Source: Paraburkholderia sprentiae WSM5005 (GTDB taxonomy: Bacteria > Pseudomonadota > Gammaproteobacteria > Burkholderiales > Burkholderiaceae). From it: a DNA stretch of 64,000 bases. Made by a program: the position numbers and the translations under genes. Below the pieces are notes generated by a model. It saw only the letters and a list, made by a program, of their open reading frames with translations, ran no database searches and was not told where the DNA came from. Where the stretch lies: positions 248,001-312,000 of the forward strand of contig NZ_CP017561.2 of the NCBI RefSeq assembly GCF_001865575.2. The letters run 5' to 3'. Of the stretch, positions 8,479 to 15,591 are shown piece after piece. Position 1 is the first letter of the stretch, and the number at the start of each line of letters is the position of its first letter.

Positions 8479-9438
8479 ATGACCGCTGTCTCCGATGTTT
8501 CGCCGGACCCGATCGTTTATCTGAACGGCGAACTGGTGCCGTTGTCCGAAGCGCGCGTGCCGGTGCTGGACCGCGGCTTCATTTTTGGTGATGGCATCTA
8601 CGAAGTCGCGCCGTTGTACGCGCACGCGAGCGGACGCCGCACCGCGTTTCGTCTGAAGCCGCATCTGGCGCGGCTCGCGCGCTCGGTCGGCAAGATCGGT
8701 ATCGTCAATCCGCTCGACGACGCCGGCTGGCGCGAACTGATCGAACGCGTGGTCAAGGCCAACGAAACGGACGGCGGCTTGCGCGCCGATCAGGACGCGA
8801 TCGCCTACATCCAGGTCACGCGCGGCGTCGCGAAGCGCGCTCACGCGTTTCCGGCCGGCGTGAAGCCGACCGTGTTCGTGATGGTCACCGCGCTGAGCCT
8901 GCCCGACGCCGCGCAGCGCGCGAGCGGTGTCGCGTGCGTGAGTGCCGAGGATCGTCGCTGGCTCAATTGCGACATCAAGTCGGTGTCGCTGCTCGGCAAC
9001 GTGCTGATGGCCCAATACGCGGCCGAAAACGACGCCTTCGAGACGCTGCAGTTCCGCGATGGTTTGCTGACCGAAGGGTCGTCGTCGAACGTGTGGATCG
9101 TCAAGGATGGCGTGCTGGCCGCGCCGCCGCGCAGCAACAAGATTCTCGAAGGCATCCGCTATGGGCTCATCGAGGAACTGACGGCCGAATGCGGCATCCG
9201 GTTCGAGGCGCGCGACATCACCGAGGCGCAAGTGCGGGCGGCCGATGAAATCATCGTCAGCTCGGCGACCAAGGAGGTGCTGCCGGTCACGCGGCTCGAC
9301 GGCACACCGGTCGGCGCGGGCCAGCCGGGCGCGGTGTTTGCGGCGCTGTATGCGGCGTATCAGCGAGCCAAGGCAGCGCAAGCTACCGCGGCGCAAGAAG
9401 GAGCAGAGAATGAATCCCGAGAACGACTCACTGTTTGA
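8479..9438 (+). CDS. dat: D-amino acid aminotransferase
   Basis: PLP-dependent fold-type IV transaminase that interconverts D-alanine and 2-oxoglutarate with pyruvate and D-glutamate. 319 aa. The expected N-terminal YLNGELVPLSEARVPVLDRGFIFGDGIYE is present, the likely PLP lysine is K167 in NCDIKSVSLLGN, and the phosphate-binding TEGSSSNVW follows. Branched-chain aminotransferases and aminodeoxychorismate lyases share the fold. The context with a D,D-carboxypeptidase and the length favour a D-amino acid enzyme. Its 3' end overlaps ybeD by 29 bases. Confidence 0.9.
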   Translation: MTAVSDVSPDPIVYLNGELVPLSEARVPVLDRGFIFGDGIYEVAPLYAHASGRRTAFRLKPHLARLARSVGKIGIVNPLDDAGWRELIERVVKANETDGGLRADQDAIAYIQVTRGVAKRAHAFPAGVKPTVFVMVTALSLPDAAQRASGVACVSAEDRRWLNCDIKSVSLLGNVLMAQYAAENDAFETLQFRDGLLTEGSSSNVWIVKDGVLAAPPRSNKILEGIRYGLIEELTAECGIRFEARDITEAQVRAADEIIVSSATKEVLPVTRLDGTPVGAGQPGAVFAALYAAYQRAKAAQATAAQEGAENESRERLTV

Positions 9439-9679
9439 ATTCCCCTGCGATTTCCCGATCAAGATCATGGGCAAGTCGCACCCCGAGTTTGCCGCGACGA
9501 TCGTCGAAGTGGTGCGCCGGTTCGACGGCGACGTCGATGCGTCGCGCGTCGAGACGCGGCCGTCGAGCAGCGGCACGTACACCGGGTTGACCGTCCACGT
9601 GCGCGCGACGAGTCGCGCGCACCTCGACGACATCTATCGCGCGTTGACCGGCCATCCGATGGTCAAGGTCGTGCTGTAA
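9410..9679 (+). CDS. ybeD: YbeD/DUF493 family protein (UPF0250)
   Basis: 89-aa soluble protein with an ACT-like ferredoxin fold; the family has no firmly established biochemical role, although it lies beside lipoate genes in many genomes. FPCDFPIKIMGKSHPEFAATIVEVVRRF and the C-terminal YRALTGHPMVKVVL are the conserved ends. The start ATG at 9410 is inside the 3' end of dat and has AAGGAG just upstream (9398-9403), so translation is probably coupled. Confidence 0.92.
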   Translation: MNPENDSLFEFPCDFPIKIMGKSHPEFAATIVEVVRRFDGDVDASRVETRPSSSGTYTGLTVHVRATSRAHLDDIYRALTGHPMVKVVL

Positions 9680-9700
9680 CGCCGCAAAGGAATTTTCACC

Positions 9701-10684
9701 TCACGGCGCGACGCGCAACGCGTCCGCCGGCGTTTGCTCCGCCGCAAGGCGCGCACTCGCCGCGGGACCCGCCTCGCAGGCGCGGTCGAACAACTGCCTG
9801 AAGCGTCCCACCTCGTCGAACAACCAGTCGCGAAACGCTTTGACCCGCGCGGTCCCGAGCATCTGCGGCGGGCAGATGAAATAGTATTGCCAAGGGCTTG
9901 GCCCATCCACATCGAACAGCCGCACGAGCCGGCCTGCCGCGATTTCGTGCATCGCGAGCGAGCGGCGCGTCAGCGCGACCCCCTGGCCGTCGACGGCCGC
10001 CTGCAGCAGATTGGACGAATCCTGATACATCACGCCGCGTTTCGGCTCGGGCCAGTCGGCGAGGCCGGCCGCGTCGAACCACGGGCGCCATAGTTCGTCG
10101 TCGGAGCGCAGCAGCGGCACTTTGGCGAGATCGGCGGGGGTTTGCGGCAGCCTGCCGCCGTTGAAGTTGGGCGAGCACGCCGGGAAGAAAATCTCGTCGA
10201 GCAGCAGCTCCGCGTGCAGCCCCGGATATTTGCCGAAGCCGAAGCGGATCGCGACGTCGACGTCGTCGCGCGCGAAGTCCGTTAGCGCATTGGTGGTCAG
10301 CAGCTCGAGATCCCACTGCGGATGTGCCTCGATAAAGCTGCCGATGCGCGGCGTCACCCAGCGCGCCGCGAACGACGTCAGCATCGATATGACGAGGCGC
10401 CGCTCGCGGTCGCCGGCGCGGATCGCTCGGGTGGCGTCGGCGAGCTCCATCAGCGCGGCGCGCACCTTGGCGGCATAGCGACGGCCGGTGTCGGTGAGGC
10501 GCACGCGCTTGCCGTCGCGCACGAACAGCGAGACGCCGAGCTCGGCCTCGAGCGCGCGGATCTGATGGCTGACCGCGCCGTGCGTAACGAAGAGCTCGTC
10601 GGCGGCGCGCGAGAAGCTCTCGTGGCGGGCCGCGGCTTCGAACGCCTTGACCGCGTTCAGGGCGGGGAGTTGACGAAGATCCAT
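9701..10684 (-). CDS. LysR-family transcriptional regulator, GcvA-like
   Basis: DNA-binding regulator with an N-terminal winged helix (AFEAAARHESFSRAADELFVTHGAVSHQIRALEAELG) and a C-terminal effector domain (about 90-300). The RQLPALNAVKAFEAAARHESFSRAADEL start is characteristic of the GcvA branch. I chose the ATG at 10684 (327 aa), since the upstream five codons from 10699 add nothing recognisable. The effector is unknown. It is divergent from the small DUF2917 gene, separated by about 100 bases, so the two may share a control region. It faces ybeD convergently with only 21 bases between the stops. Confidence 0.9.
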   Translation of the reverse strand: MDLRQLPALNAVKAFEAAARHESFSRAADELFVTHGAVSHQIRALEAELGVSLFVRDGKRVRLTDTGRRYAAKVRAALMELADATRAIRAGDRERRLVISMLTSFAARWVTPRIGSFIEAHPQWDLELLTTNALTDFARDDVDVAIRFGFGKYPGLHAELLLDEIFFPACSPNFNGGRLPQTPADLAKVPLLRSDDELWRPWFDAAGLADWPEPKRGVMYQDSSNLLQAAVDGQGVALTRRSLAMHEIAAGRLVRLFDVDGPSPWQYYFICPPQMLGTARVKAFRDWLFDEVGRFRQLFDRACEAGPAASARLAAEQTPADALRVAP

Positions 10685-10782
10685 CGCAATATTTCTCACA
10701 TAGCCGTGAAAATTGATCGTTTTGTCCAGGTCCTTGCTGCACCTAGGATTCTAGTCATGAAACGATTTTTGGCGAGGGCATC

Positions 10783-11109
10783 ATGCGAGAAATTTCCTCT
10801 AGCATTGCGTATGAAATCCGCACTGGCGACACGCTGTCGCTGAAGGTCGCACGCAGCACGAAGTTGCGAGCGCAAGGCGGCGCGGTGTGGGTCACGCGCA
10901 GCGACGACACGATGGACTACTGGCTGCAGCCCGGCCAGACGCTGCATCTGCGGCGCGGCGAGCGACTCTGGCTCAGCGCCGAGGGCGCCACGTTCGCGAA
11001 GGTAGCGTTCTCCGTGCCGACGCGCTGCGACGAGCGCGCGGTGAACTGGCTCGCGCGCATCGGCGAGCGCTGGATGATGCGCGTGCGCGGCGGCTGGCGC
11101 ACGGTTTAA
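10783..11109 (+). CDS. DUF2917 family protein
   Basis: 108-aa protein with the DUF2917 pattern: a beta-rich core including GGAVWVTRSDDTMDYWLQPGQTLHLRRGERLWLS, which looks like a small cupin-type barrel. Function unknown. It starts close to and divergent from the GcvA-like regulator, which suggests it may be a target of that regulator. This is inferred only from arrangement. Followed after 116 bases by lipB. Confidence 0.82.
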   Translation: MREISSSIAYEIRTGDTLSLKVARSTKLRAQGGAVWVTRSDDTMDYWLQPGQTLHLRRGERLWLSAEGATFAKVAFSVPTRCDERAVNWLARIGERWMMRVRGGWRTV

Positions 11110-11225
11110 AGGCGGTGCGGCGCAAAAACCGCGCATGACGACGGGGCCGGCAGCGCGCCAGCTCCGCCGCCCAGCTTCCCGATGCCCGGGCGCGGTTTTG
11201 CAGATTTCGGTAAACTCGCGAAATC

Positions 11226-11951
11226 ATGTGCGCCGCCCCGGTTTCTCCGTCTCCTTCGCCTGCCATCGAGCCGCCCACGCTGCGCTGGCTCGGCCGCGAA
11301 CCTTACGAAGCCAGTTTCGACGCGATGCGCGCGTTCACCGACGCCCGCACCGCCGACACCCCCGACGAGATCTGGCTCGTCGAACATCCGCCCGTCTTCA
11401 CGCTCGGCCAGGCCGGCGATCCGGCCCACCTGCTCGCGGCCGACAGCAACATTCCTCTCGTCAAGGTCGACCGCGGCGGGCAGATCACCTATCACGGGCC
11501 CGGGCAGGTGGTCGCTTATCTGCTGCTCGACCTGCGCCGGCGCAAGCTGATGGTGCGTGAGCTGGTCACCCGGATCGAGCAGGCCGTGATCGACACCTTG
11601 GCGGCGTATAATCTCGCCGGAGAACGCAAGGCGGGCGCCCCCGGTATCTATGTGGCGCCCGGGCTCGACGCCGGGCCGCATGCCGGCGCCAAGATCGCCG
11701 CGCTCGGCCTGAAAATCCGCAACGGCTGCAGCTATCACGGCGTGAGTCTGAACGTGAATATGGACCTGCGGCCGTTTCTCGCGATCAATCCATGCGGCTA
11801 CGCGGGGCTCGCAACGGTCGACATGGCGGCGCTCGGCGTCGCCGCCGGCTGGGACGACGTGGCCCGCACCCTCGCAGCAAGTCTCACCGCAAACCTCGAC
11901 GGCAATCCCGCGGCCGTCGCCCAACCGCAGGCCGGTGCGCTCACCGCCTGA
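11226..11951 (+). CDS. lipB: Octanoyl-[acyl-carrier-protein]:protein N-octanoyltransferase
   Basis: Moves octanoate from acyl-carrier protein to the lipoyl domains of 2-oxoacid dehydrogenases and GcvH, the first step of de novo lipoate synthesis. 241 aa. The motif [18 protein letters not shown], the catalytic lysine region [19 protein letters not shown] and the catalytic cysteine in NPCGYAGL are all present. An N-terminal Pro/Ser-rich stretch of about 15 residues precedes the domain. The next gene, lipA, completes the pathway and begins 13 bases downstream. Confidence 0.96.
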   Translation: MCAAPVSPSPSPAIEPPTLRWLGREPYEASFDAMRAFTDARTADTPDEIWLVEHPPVFTLGQAGDPAHLLAADSNIPLVKVDRGGQITYHGPGQVVAYLLLDLRRRKLMVRELVTRIEQAVIDTLAAYNLAGERKAGAPGIYVAPGLDAGPHAGAKIAALGLKIRNGCSYHGVSLNVNMDLRPFLAINPCGYAGLATVDMAALGVAAGWDDVARTLAASLTANLDGNPAAVAQPQAGALTA

Positions 11952-11964
11952 CTGGATCGAACGA

Positions 11965-12972
11965 ATGACTGACGTAACCGCGAATTCCGCAGCAGCCACC
12001 TCCGCGCCCGAAGGCGCGCCGACCCCCGCCGCCTACGACGCCACCGCGAAGCAGAAAGCGCAAGCCAAGACCGCGCGCATCCCGATCAAGGTCGTCCCGA
12101 TCGAAAAACTGAAGAAGCCGGACTGGATCCGCGTGAAGGCGGCTACCGGCAATTCTCGCTTCTACGAGATCAAGCAGATCCTGCGCGAGCACAACCTGCA
12201 CACGGTGTGTGAAGAGGCGAGCTGCCCGAACATCGGCGAATGTTTCGGCAAGGGCACCGCGACCTTCATGATCATGGGCGACAAGTGCACGCGCCGCTGC
12301 CCGTTCTGCGACGTCGGTCATGGCCGTCCCGATCCGCTCGACGCCGACGAACCGGCCAACCTCGCACGCACCATTGCCGCGCTGAAGCTGAAGTACGTCG
12401 TGATTACCAGCGTCGACCGCGACGATCTGCGCGACGGCGGCGCGGCGCACTTCGTCGAATGTATCCGTCAGACGCGCGAGCTGTCGCCGCAAACGCGCAT
12501 CGAAATCCTCACCCCGGACTTCCGCGGCCGCCTCGATCGCGCGCTCGGCATTCTGAACGCCGCGCCGCCCGACGTGATGAATCACAACCTCGAAACAGTG
12601 CCGCGTCTGTACAAGGAAGCGCGTCCTGGGTCGGACTACGCGCATTCGCTGAAGCTGCTGAAGGACTTCAAGGCGCTGCATCCGCACGTCGCGACCAAGT
12701 CGGGCCTGATGGTCGGCCTCGGCGAAACCGAAGCGGAGATCCTGCAGGTGATGCGCGATCTGCGCGAGCACGACGTCGACATGCTGACGATCGGCCAGTA
12801 CCTGCAGCCGTCGGAGCACCATTTGCCGGTGCGCGCGTACGTGCATCCGGATACCTTCCGGATGTACGAGGACGAGGCGTACAAGATGGGTTTCACGCAC
12901 GCCGCGGTGGGTGCAATGGTTCGTTCCAGTTATCACGCCGACGTGCAGGCGCACGGAGCCGGCGTGGTCTGA
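11965..12972 (+). CDS. lipA: Lipoyl synthase
   Basis: Radical-SAM enzyme that inserts two sulfur atoms into protein-bound octanoate. 335 aa from ATG 11965. The auxiliary cluster ligands [12 protein letters not shown] and the radical-SAM motif CTRRCPFCD are intact, and the C-terminal RSSYHA serine ligand region is present. A variable N-terminal leader of about 50 Ala/Lys-rich residues is usual for the betaproteobacterial enzymes. The gene is followed by a strong terminator. Confidence 0.97.
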   Translation: MTDVTANSAAATSAPEGAPTPAAYDATAKQKAQAKTARIPIKVVPIEKLKKPDWIRVKAATGNSRFYEIKQILREHNLHTVCEEASCPNIGECFGKGTATFMIMGDKCTRRCPFCDVGHGRPDPLDADEPANLARTIAALKLKYVVITSVDRDDLRDGGAAHFVECIRQTRELSPQTRIEILTPDFRGRLDRALGILNAAPPDVMNHNLETVPRLYKEARPGSDYAHSLKLLKDFKALHPHVATKSGLMVGLGETEAEILQVMRDLREHDVDMLTIGQYLQPSEHHLPVRAYVHPDTFRMYEDEAYKMGFTHAAVGAMVRSSYHADVQAHGAGVV

Positions 12973-13008
12973 CGCGCAGGCGTCTCGCTTCACGCAAGCG
13001 CAAAAACG

Positions 13009-13034
13009 AAAAAGCCCGCCGATGCGGGCTTTTT
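13009..13034 (+). terminator. Rho-independent terminator after lipA
   Basis: An 11-base stem, AAAAAGCCCGC with GCGGGCTTTTT, around a 4-base loop CGAT. The T run on one side and the A run on the other make it usable in both directions. It ends the lipBA transcript. Confidence 0.9.
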
Positions 13035-13070
13035 ACTTGGACCGATCCTCGATCAGCAAGGAAACGACAC

Positions 13071-13823
13071 GTGGCAATTAGGATCGATCGCGGGAACTCC
13101 GCACCATGGCCTTATCCGCGGCTGATCGCGCATCGCTGCGGCGGTACGCTCGCACCGGAAAACACGTTGGCCGGTTTCGACGCCTGCGTGCGCTACGGCT
13201 ATCGTATGGTCGAATTCGACGCGAAGCTGTCCGCCGACAATGCGCTGTTCCTGCTGCACGACGACACGCTCGATCGCACGACCAACGGCCGCGGGCCGGC
13301 GGCCACTCACACATGGCAGGAACTCGCCGCTCTGGATGCCGGCGCGTGGCGCGGGGCGCAGTTCGTCGGCACGCGGCTGCCGACGCTGGCCGACGCCGCC
13401 GAGCGTTGCGCGCGCGACGGCATCGCCGCCAACATCGAGATCAAGCCGTGTCCCGGCCGCGAAGTCATCACCGGCACGCTGGTCGCCCAAGGCGCGCTCG
13501 CGCTGTGGAGAGGGCAGACGCCACCGCTGCTGTCGTCGTTTTCGTTCGAGGCGCTGGCCGCCGCGCGCGATGCCGCGCCGTCGCTGCCGCGCGGGATGCT
13601 GTTCGAACAGGTGCCGGCGGACTGGCTGCGCATCGTGAGCGAGCTCGACTGCGTGTCGCTGCATGCGAGCCACCGCTATCTGAGTGAGCCGCTGGTCGCG
13701 CAGATCCGCGCGAGCGGGCTGCGCGTGCTCGCCTATACGGTGAACGACCCGGCGCGCGCGCGATTGCTTGAACAATGGGGTGTCGACATGATCTGCTCGG
13801 ATCGGCTCGACTTGTTGAGCTGA
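13071..13823 (+). CDS. ugpQ: Glycerophosphodiester phosphodiesterase (UgpQ type)
   Basis: Cytoplasmic enzyme hydrolysing glycerophosphodiesters to glycerol 3-phosphate and an alcohol. 250 aa from a GTG start at 13071, chosen for the AAGGA ribosome binding sequence at 13058-13062 and for the match to the UgpQ N-terminus (WPYPRLIAHR). The catalytic segments AHR, APENTLAGF, EFDAKLS, FLLHDDTLDRTTNG and IEIKP are all there. One oddity: the residue after the catalytic HR is Cys (HRCGG) where E. coli UgpQ and most relatives have Gly. No ugpBAEC transporter genes are nearby. Confidence 0.92.
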   Translation: MAIRIDRGNSAPWPYPRLIAHRCGGTLAPENTLAGFDACVRYGYRMVEFDAKLSADNALFLLHDDTLDRTTNGRGPAATHTWQELAALDAGAWRGAQFVGTRLPTLADAAERCARDGIAANIEIKPCPGREVITGTLVAQGALALWRGQTPPLLSSFSFEALAAARDAAPSLPRGMLFEQVPADWLRIVSELDCVSLHASHRYLSEPLVAQIRASGLRVLAYTVNDPARARLLEQWGVDMICSDRLDLLS

Positions 13824-13885
13824 CATCGCGCTCGCAGGCTCCGCACAAACCCCTGCGGGTTTTCCCGCAACCCCGCGCGCGATGG

Positions 13886-13936
13886 ATTCCGGATTCTCCG
13901 ACAGCGGTCGTCCGGATTTCCGGAAACCCGGACGAC
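13886..13936 (+). promoter_or_regulatory. Candidate DctD enhancer: large palindrome plus a weaker upstream site
   Basis: Positions 13907-13936 form a 30-base palindrome with a single mismatched pair: arms GTCGTCCGG and CCGGACGAC enclose the perfect 10-base palindrome TTTCCGGAAA. A second, weaker symmetric element, ATTCCGGATT, lies at 13886-13895. The two centres are 31 bases apart, about three helical turns. The main centre is roughly 100 bases upstream of the start point expected from the sigma-54 promoter, the usual position for an enhancer bound by an NtrC-type activator. Binding by DctD is inferred from gene context. Confidence 0.7.
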
Positions 13937-13995
13937 GGGCGCCGAGCGTCGGCGGAAAACCCATAAAAATCAAGGCTATTCGGCCGATATCGAAC

Positions 13996-14011
13996 TGGCA
14001 TCGACCTTGCA
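13996..14011 (+). promoter_or_regulatory. Sigma-54 (-24/-12) promoter of dctA
   Basis: TGGCAT, five bases, then TTGCA: the GG and GC dinucleotides are 10 bases apart as sigma-54 requires. Transcription should start near 14022, giving a leader of about 178 bases before dctA. The downstream genes encode a sigma-54-dependent activator (DctD) with an intact GAFTGA loop, which agrees. Confidence 0.88.
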
Positions 14012-14061
14012 AAACAAAGCGCGTGGCCGCCACGGCCCGACAAAAAAGCAAGGAGACAACG

Positions 14062-14091
14062 ATGTCCGATTTCCCTTCCCGGTATTTCTGA
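14062..14091 (+). CDS. Nine-codon leader ORF upstream of dctA (MSDFPSRYF)
   Basis: ATG at 14062 is preceded by AAGGAG at 14050-14055 with 6 bases between, a better ribosome binding site than that of dctA itself. The ORF encodes MSDFPSRYF and stops at TGA 14089-14091. It lies wholly within the expected dctA leader, downstream of the sigma-54 start point and 108 bases before the dctA GTG. A short, efficiently started ORF in a leader is typical of translational attenuation or of coupling devices. No function is known to me. It may be coincidence, but the quality of the ribosome binding site argues for real translation. Confidence 0.55.
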   Translation: MSDFPSRYF

Positions 14092-14199
14092 ATCCGTCGT
14101 CTTTGCAGCGGCTCGCTAACGTGCGCCCGCGCGACGACGTTTCGTTCGCGTGTCGCGCTCGCGGCGAGTCATCAGCTCATTTCCCTCGCAGGAATCATC

Positions 14200-15480
14200 G
14201 TGAAGAAACCTATCCATAAAGTGCTGTACGTCCAGGTGATCGCGGCGATCATCATCGGCATCGTACTGGGGCATTTCTACCCGAACCTGGCCGTCGACAT
14301 GAAGCCGTTCGGCGACGGCTTTATCAAGCTGATCAAGATGGTGATCGGTCCGATCATCTTCTGCACGGTCGTGACGGGCATCGCCGGCATGGAAGACATG
14401 AAGAAGGTGGGACGCGTCGGCGGCAAGGCGCTGTTGTACTTTGAGATCGTGTCGACGTTCGCGCTGGTGCTCGGCCTTGCCGCCACGCACCTGCTGCGGC
14501 CCGGCGCCGGCTTCAACGTCGACCCGGCCTCGCTCGACAGCCGCGCGGTCGCGTCGTATGCGGCGAAGGCGCACGGCCAGTCGACGGTCGACTTCTTCAT
14601 GCACATCATTCCGGACACGCTCTCGTCGGCGTTCGCGCAGGGCGAAATCCTGCAGATCCTGCTGATCGCGCTGCTGTTCGGCGCCGTGCTCGCGACGGCC
14701 GGTGACAAGGGCAAGCCCGTCACGAACTTCATCGAAGGGCTCTCGCACATCCTGTTCGGGATGGTGCGCATCATCACGAAGCTCGCGCCGATCGGTGCGT
14801 TCGGCGCGATGGCCTTCACGATCGGCAAGTACGGCATCGGCTCGCTGCTGCCGATGCTCAAGCTGGTCGGCACGTTCTATCTGACCTCGATCGTGTTCGT
14901 GGTGGTCGTGCTCGGCGCGATCGCGCGGATGGTGGGCTTCAACATCCTGCGCTTCGTTGCGTACATCAAGGAGGAAATGCTGATCGTGCTCGGCACGAGT
15001 TCGTCCGAAGCCGCGCTGCCGCAACTGATGCTGAAGCTCGAAAATCTCGGCTGCTCGCGCTCGGTGGTGGGCCTCGTGGTGCCGACCGGCTACTCGTTCA
15101 ACCTCGACGGCACCAACATCTACATGACGATGGCGGTGCTGTTCATCGCTCAGGCGACCAACACTGACCTCAGCTGGGGCCAGCAGCTGACGCTGCTCGC
15201 GGTGACGATGCTGACCTCGAAGGGCGCGAGCGGCGTGACCGGCGCAGGCTTCATCACGCTCGCGGCGACGCTTGCCGTCGTGCCGACGATTCCGCTGTCG
15301 GGCATGGTGCTGATCCTAGGCATCGACCGCTTCATGAGCGAGTGCCGCGCGCTGACGAACATCGTCGGCAACGGTGTCGCGACGGTCGTCGTGTCGGCCT
15401 GGGAGAAGGAACTCGATCGCAGCAAGCTCAACAAGGTGCTGCGCGGCGATGTGGTGGTCAAAGAGCCGGCCGGCGTCTGA
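14200..15480 (+). CDS. dctA: C4-dicarboxylate/proton symporter DctA
   Basis: Inner-membrane uptake system for succinate, fumarate and malate, of the dicarboxylate/amino acid:cation symporter family. 426 aa, starting GTG at 14200 with only a modest AGGA upstream. Key stretches are [18 protein letters not shown], the serine-rich loop [38 protein letters not shown], and [20 protein letters not shown]. The DctA-type length and the adjacent dctBD genes decide the substrate class over glutamate transporters. Expression is expected to be sigma-54 and DctD dependent. Confidence 0.96.
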   Translation: MKKPIHKVLYVQVIAAIIIGIVLGHFYPNLAVDMKPFGDGFIKLIKMVIGPIIFCTVVTGIAGMEDMKKVGRVGGKALLYFEIVSTFALVLGLAATHLLRPGAGFNVDPASLDSRAVASYAAKAHGQSTVDFFMHIIPDTLSSAFAQGEILQILLIALLFGAVLATAGDKGKPVTNFIEGLSHILFGMVRIITKLAPIGAFGAMAFTIGKYGIGSLLPMLKLVGTFYLTSIVFVVVVLGAIARMVGFNILRFVAYIKEEMLIVLGTSSSEAALPQLMLKLENLGCSRSVVGLVVPTGYSFNLDGTNIYMTMAVLFIAQATNTDLSWGQQLTLLAVTMLTSKGASGVTGAGFITLAATLAVVPTIPLSGMVLILGIDRFMSECRALTNIVGNGVATVVVSAWEKELDRSKLNKVLRGDVVVKEPAGV

Positions 15481-15509
15481 GCCGCGCCTTGCCAACCCTG
15501 TCGTGATCA

Positions 15510-15544
15510 GCGCGGACGCCTGCTGATGAAACCGGCGTCCGCGC
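15510..15544 (+). terminator. Hairpin between dctA and dctB, probable (partial) terminator
   Basis: A perfect 11-base stem, GCGCGGACGCC with GGCGTCCGCGC, and a 13-base loop, followed by GTTCTT. The short T tract makes it a weak intrinsic terminator, which could reduce read-through from the highly expressed dctA into dctBD. An ATG at 15526 that opens the long dctB frame falls inside the loop. Confidence 0.65.
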
Positions 15545-15591
15545 GTTCTTCCGACGCGTATGGCGGCGTCTACTTGCCGCCCTATGCAACA

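Noticed and set aside
12240..13070. Upstream extension of the UgpQ frame through lipA
   Set aside because: It runs through lipA and the terminator at 13009-13034; the GTG at 13071 has a ribosome binding site and matches the UgpQ start.
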